From: JAWLBW01 sp041687475
GTDB lineage: Bacteria > J088 > JAWLBW01
Direction: 5' to 3'
NCBI GenBank assembly: GCA_041687475.1
Contig: JAWLBW010000182.1
Span: 1-9,390 of the forward strand
DNA: 9,390 nt
The notes under the pieces are model-generated. The model was not told the origin of the DNA. It did no database searches and worked only from the letters and a program-made list of their open reading frames with translations. A program made the translations under genes and the position numbers. Below, in pieces: positions 5,757 through 9,390 of this stretch (position 1 is its first letter; every line of letters begins with the position of its first letter).

Positions 5757-6813
5757 GAAAACGCTCAAAACACTTCACCAACAGCTTGGCAGCCTGATCC
5801 GTACCGAGGCCGATTACGAAGTCGTGGCCGAATACGGTGACCTCGAAGGTGAGCTGAATGCACTTCGCAAGGAGGCCGGGTGGGTCGATCGCTCGGCGCG
5901 CGGCCGTATCGTGCTCGAAGGGCCCGACAGGCAAACGTTTCTCCAGGCGCTCTTCACCAACGACGTACTTTCCGTCACGCCGCCGGCGGCCCGTTACGGC
6001 GCCTTCCTGACCAACAAGGGGCGCATGATTGCCGATGCGCGGGTCATCGTGCAGGCCGAACGCCTGCTGCTCGACACCGAGCCCGCCACCCGCGCTACGG
6101 TCCTCGCGCTGCTCGATAAGTTTCACTTCACCGAAGATCTCACCTTCGACGACGCAACCGAGGCCACGGTCGCAATTTCGCTGTTCGGACCACGGGCTCC
6201 CGATGTGTTCGCCATGCTCTTTCCGGGGGGCTTGCTGCCCCGCGACCTGGAAGCGCGCGAGGCCACGTTCGAGGGTCACCCCGTGGTCGCGGTGGGCAAT
6301 CGGCTCATCGGCGAACCGGGCTGCGACCTGATTCTGCCCGCCGAAGGGGCGCCGGCCCTGGCCGAACGGTTGCGGCTGTTCAACTGCCGACCCGTCGGGT
6401 GGAATGCGCTGGAAATGGCCCGCGTCGAAGCCGGCGTGCCCCGTTTCGGCGTCGAGCTCACCGAAGACACCATTCCCCTCGAAGCCGGACTGCGCGACTA
6501 CGCTTTTTCCTTTACCAAGGGCTGCTACCCCGGTCAGGAAATCATCGCCCGCATCGACGCACGCGGCGAACCGGCCCGCCGCCTGGTCGGCTTCAGCCTG
6601 GAAGGGGGAACGGTCGCCCCCGGCACCCCGGTGCGCGACGGCGAGCGCGAGGCAGGCGTCGTGCTCTCATCGGTCATGAGTCTATCGCTGCGGGGGCGGC
6701 CGATCGGACTGGGCTATGTTCACAAGAGCGTTGCCGACGACTCCCAGAACCTTCACGCAGGTGAGCGTAAGGCGTGGATTGTTCCCCTGCCCTTCTACCC
6801 ACCCAGGCACTAA
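5755..6813 (+). CDS. ygfZ: YgfZ/GcvT-like folate-binding protein (Fe-S cluster maintenance)
   Basis: Cytosolic protein of the YgfZ family (COG0354-like), related to the T-protein of glycine cleavage. In E. coli YgfZ is tetrahydrofolate-dependent and supports assembly or repair of certain Fe-S enzymes such as MiaB. From ATG 5755 it is 352 residues. The N-terminal GcvT-type fold contains GRIVLEGPDRQTFLQALFTNDV and YGAFLTNKGRMIADARV (about 50-96). The family signature KGCYPGQE spans 255-262, with the invariant Cys257, followed by IIARIDARG. A C-terminal beta-barrel follows (about 270-352). GcvT itself lacks the KGCxxGQE cysteine motif and would sit with gcvH/gcvP, which are absent. The frame is open upstream to 5644, but the extra 37 residues look non-coding, so 5755 is chosen. 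Its ribosome site is weak (CGGGG about 9 nt upstream). No Fe-S client gene is adjacent. Confidence 0.9.
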   Translation: MKTLKTLHQQLGSLIRTEADYEVVAEYGDLEGELNALRKEAGWVDRSARGRIVLEGPDRQTFLQALFTNDVLSVTPPAARYGAFLTNKGRMIADARVIVQAERLLLDTEPATRATVLALLDKFHFTEDLTFDDATEATVAISLFGPRAPDVFAMLFPGGLLPRDLEAREATFEGHPVVAVGNRLIGEPGCDLILPAEGAPALAERLRLFNCRPVGWNALEMARVEAGVPRFGVELTEDTIPLEAGLRDYAFSFTKGCYPGQEIIARIDARGEPARRLVGFSLEGGTVAPGTPVRDGEREAGVVLSSVMSLSLRGRPIGLGYVHKSVADDSQNLHAGERKAWIVPLPFYPPRH

Positions 6814-6814
6814 C

Positions 6815-6842
6815 GCGGAGCGCGGAATGCGGAATGCGAAAC
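6815..6842. repeat. Short 7-bp repeat run, GCGGAAT/ACGCGGA family
   Basis: Immediately after the ygfZ stop the sequence reads ACGCGGA GCGCGGA ATGCGGA ATGCGAA (6813-6840): four heptamers of the family at 2893-3006, with the first A shared with the TAA stop. A TGGGATCTGCGATCT run follows at 6878-6892, overlapping the stop of the convergent gene by two bases. The whole 77-nt convergent spacer thus mirrors the ppsA/marR spacer in miniature. Confidence 0.7.
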
Positions 6843-6890
6843 AAGCAGTGAACGGAAAGGGCGCAGGCTCCACTTTCTGGGATCTGCGAT

Positions 6891-7631
6891 CTATTCGATA
6901 AGGTACGAGAACCCCAGCAACGGTATGCCCAGCAGCTTTGCGGGCAGGAGTCCGTCCGTCAACGGAACGAACATGCCGGCATCGACGGCCGCCGGTCCGC
7001 GTGAAAACCGCGCCCCCAGGGTCACGGTGCTGAACGAGGTGGCATTGCCCCAGGTACCTTTGGGGTCGTCGAAATACTGAAACTCGCCAAGTAGCTTCAC
7101 ATGCTCGTTCAGGGGCAGTTCCAAGGCACCGAAGGCGTTCAGCTGCACGGTACTCTTCATGCTGTCCTGCTCAAGAATGTAGGTTCCCGCCTCGTCGTAG
7201 GATTGTGTCGTCACCCGGTTTCCGAGCACGTTTACCGACCCGCCGAGGGTCATGCGCGCCTTATCGAGCATGAACGAAAATACCGGCCGTGCATATAGCG
7301 AGTTCATGTAGGCGTCGAACATGAAAACGCCCCCGCCGACCAGAATGGCCGCCTGTGCGTTATCGGTCTTCAGAAAGCGGTACTTGAGGTCAACGCCGGT
7401 GGCCACCAGCCAGACCGTGTTCAGCCCCAGTTGCAGATCGTCGGTCAGGCCGATATTGGCCTGCGTAAGCGTCAGCATCGTATTCCCGATGCGTACGGCG
7501 TCGCGCGCCACCGTTTCGGCCGTCGGCACGGTAAAGATCTGCGTACCCACGGGATCGGCAGCGGCGGGCCGAACGCCCGTCACGGCAACCACCAGAAGTC
7601 CGGCTAGAAGATGGCACAAGCGCTTCGACAT
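6891..7631 (-). CDS. Exported beta-rich protein, probable outer-membrane barrel (second of paralogous pair)
   Basis: A 246-residue protein of no family I can name. It begins MSKRLCHLLAGLLVVAVTG, a clear signal peptide, with a predicted type I cleavage after AAA at residue 25. The mature part is rich in alternating hydrophobic/polar strands and glycine, consistent with a small outer-membrane beta-barrel. Its sequence parallels the upstream gene along its length: TQIF.VPTAET against TQLMLSPTAYT, GLTDDLQLGLNT (61-72) against GLSDNLQLGINT, the following DLKYRF against DLKLKF, and a C-terminal P-L-x(8-10)-G-[IF]-P block. They are tandem paralogs. It ends YLIE, without the terminal aromatic residue usual for barrels. 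The ATG overlaps the upstream stop by one base (TGATG) and has no Shine-Dalgarno, implying reinitiation after the upstream gene. A longer open frame to 7757 overlaps the neighbour and is rejected. Role unknown. Confidence 0.8.
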   Translation of the reverse strand: MSKRLCHLLAGLLVVAVTGVRPAAADPVGTQIFTVPTAETVARDAVRIGNTMLTLTQANIGLTDDLQLGLNTVWLVATGVDLKYRFLKTDNAQAAILVGGGVFMFDAYMNSLYARPVFSFMLDKARMTLGGSVNVLGNRVTTQSYDEAGTYILEQDSMKSTVQLNAFGALELPLNEHVKLLGEFQYFDDPKGTWGNATSFSTVTLGARFSRGPAAVDAGMFVPLTDGLLPAKLLGIPLLGFSYLIE

Positions 7632-8617
7632 CAGAACCCGTGTGAGAAATCGATGTAGGGAAACCCGACGACTCCCTCTTGCAGCGTCTCGGACATCAAC
7701 GGCGACAGATAACCGATCGTGACCGCGATTCGCGACCAGATCAAGCGTCCGCCCCACGTCAATGAATGCACCGGCCTATCGCCGCGACCATTGAAATCGA
7801 CATTCAGGTTGTACTCGGCCAGCAGGCCGATATGCCGACCGACACGCCAGTCGGCGCCGAGTGTGGCGCCACCCCAGGTCTGGTCGTCGCTGGAGCCCGT
7901 GCTTCCGCCGGCAATGCCCAGACCGGCGGTCACGGCAATCCGGTCGAACCGCTGCGTGCCGACGACCCGCGTATACAAGCCGAATATGTCGCGATCAAAG
8001 GCCGAAAAACCGGCGCCGACCAAGGCAGCAGCCGCAAAGTCGCCCGTGTCGACGAATTTCAACTTCAGATCGATTGCCGTGAAGAAAACAAAGAGCGTGT
8101 TGATGCCCAGCTGCAGGTTGTCGCTGAGTCCGTGGTTGTACTGGAAAAGTGCCAGCTCCGTAACTCCGACACGCGACTGCCCCTCGCCCAGGGTATAGGC
8201 CGTGGGTGAAAGCATCAACTGCGTCGCCGCCGGGTCGGCAGGGTACGGCGACTTTGCCGCGGCAGATACCGAGGCAGACGGGCCGCTCTCGTGCTGTTCC
8301 GGCGCCCCCGGAACGGTCTGCGCACCCGGTTGAACGGCAGCGGCGCCCGGAGCCGCGTGCAGGACGCGGCCTTCGTTTGCGCCGACAGCGCCATCGACTT
8401 CGACAACGGGTGCCGCCTCGACACCCGACGCCTGTCGCGGGCTGTCGTGGGTCGACTCGAGCAAGGCCCGGGTGGCGGCCCCGAGAGGCACCAGATCGTC
8501 TTCAGGTGCCGCCGGCGGTGTGACGGTTGCTGCGTATTCCGCCGCCGGCGTCGTCTCGGCCGTAGTCGGAGAGGCGGCAAGCAGGAGAAGCGTGATAAAG
8601 CCTGGCCCGGAAATCAT
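7631..8617 (-). CDS. Exported barrel-like protein with Pro/Ala-rich linker (first of paralogous pair)
   Basis: A 328-residue hypothetical exported protein. The N-terminus MISGPGFITLLLLAASPTTA resembles a signal peptide core but has no basic residue before it. Residues about 21-131 are low-complexity, rich in Ala, Pro, Val and Glu, and probably disordered. From about 132 the sequence is homologous to the downstream gene, with GLSDNLQLGINT (163-174), LVGAGFSAFD and strand-like alternation to the end. It finishes DFSHGF, a C-terminal Phe as in substrates of the Bam complex. An outer-membrane barrel is therefore likely. ATG 8617 is the earliest start in frame, since TAA lies one codon further upstream, but no Shine-Dalgarno precedes it. 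An overlapping frame from ATG 8666 (MKKRSLGKFFSGIILT) supplies the missing basic signal start one base out of frame. It is divergent from the hemerythrin gene and coupled to its paralog. Confidence 0.78.
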   Translation of the reverse strand: MISGPGFITLLLLAASPTTAETTPAAEYAATVTPPAAPEDDLVPLGAATRALLESTHDSPRQASGVEAAPVVEVDGAVGANEGRVLHAAPGAAAVQPGAQTVPGAPEQHESGPSASVSAAAKSPYPADPAATQLMLSPTAYTLGEGQSRVGVTELALFQYNHGLSDNLQLGINTLFVFFTAIDLKLKFVDTGDFAAAALVGAGFSAFDRDIFGLYTRVVGTQRFDRIAVTAGLGIAGGSTGSSDDQTWGGATLGADWRVGRHIGLLAEYNLNVDFNGRGDRPVHSLTWGGRLIWSRIAVTIGYLSPLMSETLQEGVVGFPYIDFSHGF

Positions 8618-8718
8618 ACGTTAAGATGATACCCGAAAAGAACTTCCCGAGCGAGCGCTTCTTCATCGTGTTCGGGCCGATACCGATCTTTGACGGACCA
8701 CTTTGGTGAATCGTGGAT

Positions 8719-8747
8719 GGATGCCTGTGGGGGCGCGTGAGGCATCC
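8719..8747. promoter_or_regulatory. Perfect 8-bp inverted repeat in divergent spacer
   Basis: GGATGCCT (8719-8726) and AGGCATCC (8740-8747) are exact inverted copies separated by 13 nt (GTGGGGGCGCGTG). No T-tract follows on either strand, so a regulator site or an RNA hairpin is more likely than a terminator. It lies 84 nt before the hemerythrin start and about 100 nt before the barrel gene start, so it could serve either. Function not shown. Confidence 0.45.
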
Positions 8748-8817
8748 GAGCCGTACGATACCGCTCGGGGTTAACCATGTTGACTGGTCACGCTAGAAAG
8801 AGAAGAACCTCGATTCC

Positions 8818-8823
8818 GGAGAG
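8818..8823 (+). promoter_or_regulatory. Shine-Dalgarno fixing the hemerythrin start
   Basis: GGAGAG lies 7 nt before ATG 8831. This selects 8831 over the in-frame ATG at 8777, which has no ribosome site and would add 18 basic residues absent from HHE proteins. Confidence 0.8.
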
Positions 8824-8830
8824 AACCCCG

Positions 8831-9352
8831 ATGGCACAGGAACAGCAACAGACGAGTCAGCAACAACAGGCCGTTTCATACGACATTGAGACGCCGTTGA
8901 ATCTCATTGAACAGGACCATGAGTCGGTGCGCGGGCTCTTCCAGCGCTGCCGGCAGGCCGACCCCGAAACCCGGGAAGACCTGGCGAACAAACTGTCCGA
9001 TGAACTGATCATCCACACGAAAATGGAAGAGGAAGCCTTTTACCCGCGCCTGCGGCATATATCGGAAGATCTGGTCGCCCGCTCCATTCAGGAACATGAC
9101 GATGTCGACCAGCTTCTCGTCAAACTGGTCGCCATTCCCGCTACCGATGCGCAGTTCGACCAGGTCATCAACGAGTTGCAGCAGCACGCCGAAGAACACA
9201 TGCAGATGGAAGAGAGCGAAGTCTTTCCGCTGGTGCGCGAAGAAATGGCCGACGAGGCCGAATCGCTCACCTTGAACATGCAGTCGGTGCGCGATTCCGT
9301 CAATCCGTCGGAGGTACGGAACCAACTGATTCAGCGTTTCAGGGGACACTGA
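8831..9352 (+). CDS. Hemerythrin HHE domain protein
   Basis: A soluble 173-residue di-iron four-helix-bundle protein. Members of the HHE cation-binding family bind O2 or NO or protect iron centres from oxidative or nitrosative stress. After a Gln-rich N-terminus (about 4-13), two HHE half-repeats are visible. The first has His30 in NLIEQDH and His62 and Glu66 in IIHTKMEEEAFYP. The second has His89 in SIQEHD and His123 and Glu127 in EEHMQMEESEVFP. These are the expected iron ligands, so the site looks complete. No signal peptide or extra domain is present, so it is not a fused sensor or the two-domain RIC/YtfE repair protein, which carries an N-terminal ScdA-type segment. The gene stands alone on the plus strand, divergent from the barrel pair. 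The precise physiological role cannot be read from sequence. Confidence 0.92.
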   Translation: MAQEQQQTSQQQQAVSYDIETPLNLIEQDHESVRGLFQRCRQADPETREDLANKLSDELIIHTKMEEEAFYPRLRHISEDLVARSIQEHDDVDQLLVKLVAIPATDAQFDQVINELQQHAEEHMQMEESEVFPLVREEMADEAESLTLNMQSVRDSVNPSEVRNQLIQRFRGH

Positions 9353-9355
9353 CTT

Positions 9356-9372
9356 CCGCGCCTGCGGCGCGG
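9356..9372 (+). terminator. GC-only hairpin after the hemerythrin gene
   Basis: CCGCGCC-TGC-GGCGCGG forms a perfect 7-bp all-GC stem with a 3-nt loop, starting 4 nt after the stop codon. No U-tract follows (TATGGCCG), so it is at best a Rho-independent-like or RNA-stabilising hairpin, not a canonical terminator. Confidence 0.45.
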
Positions 9373-9373
9373 T

Positions 9374-9390
9374 ATGGCCGATGGCCGATG
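9374..9390. repeat. 7-bp tandem repeat (ATGGCCG) running off the window
   Basis: ATGGCCG ATGGCCG ATG occupies the last 17 bases. It is another heptamer, of a third sequence family, again in a gene-free spacer. Its full length lies outside the window. Confidence 0.6.

Larger units (their letters stand above)
8618..8830. other. Divergent spacer between barrel pair and hemerythrin gene
   Basis: 213 nt without a convincing gene. It contains an alternative basic signal-like start (ATG 8666, minus), a perfect 8-bp inverted repeat (8719-8747), the palindrome GGTTAACC (8769-8776) and TGAC-TG-GTCA (8781-8790). TTGACT at 8780-8785 resembles a -35 for the hemerythrin gene, but no matching -10 follows at normal spacing. 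Unlike most other spacers here, it has no tandem repeats. Confidence 0.6.

Noticed and set aside
7632..7757. N-terminal extension of the second barrel protein
   Set aside because: It would overlap the first barrel gene by 126 nt, while the internal ATG 7631 opens a clear signal peptide.
8780..8799. Sigma-70 promoter TTGACT ... TAGAAA for the hemerythrin gene
   Set aside because: The two hexamers are only 8 nt apart, and nothing resembling a -10 lies at 16-18 nt.

Overview
The window is GC-rich DNA, densely packed with nine genes: eight complete and one cut by the left edge. Two exported, barrel-like proteins suggest a diderm (Gram-negative-type) bacterium. Nothing here (no rRNA, tRNA or lineage-specific marker) identifies the organism, and I do not name one. 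I see no phage, transposase, CRISPR or integrase genes. This reads as ordinary chromosome with unusual repetitive spacers rather than an obvious accessory island.

Layout. Positions 1-2803, minus strand: phosphoenolpyruvate synthase (ppsA) followed 20 nt later by the start of an L-lactate dehydrogenase gene that runs off the left end. Together they form a plausible lactate-pyruvate-PEP module. Positions 2804-3110: divergent spacer with 7-bp repeats and a palindrome next to marR. Positions 3111-5093, plus strand: a MarR-family regulator and an EmrB/QacA-type (DHA2) 14-helix drug exporter, a classic regulator-pump pair, possibly coupled through an 11-codon leader ORF. Positions 5094-5256: convergent spacer made of two adjacent 16-bp tandem arrays, one with a canonical G-quadruplex pattern. 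Positions 5257-5628, minus: a receiver-only (CheY-like) response regulator. Positions 5755-6813, plus: a YgfZ/GcvT-like folate-binding protein linked to Fe-S protein maintenance, divergent from the regulator. Positions 6814-6890: convergent spacer with the same 7-bp repeat families as at 2893-3064. Positions 6891-8617, minus: two overlapping paralogous exported proteins, probably outer-membrane beta-barrels. Positions 8831-9352, plus: a hemerythrin HHE protein, followed by a GC hairpin and another 7-bp repeat.

The genes do not form one pathway. The points most worth a second look are: the coupled paralogous barrel pair, one member carrying a long Pro/Ala-rich N-terminal linker and an ambiguous start; the 7-bp and 16-bp tandem repeats filling four of the gene-free spacers; the G-quadruplex motif after the exporter; the palindrome abutting the marR start; and the short ORF overlapping the exporter start codon. 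I found no clear evidence of a wholly new multi-gene system.
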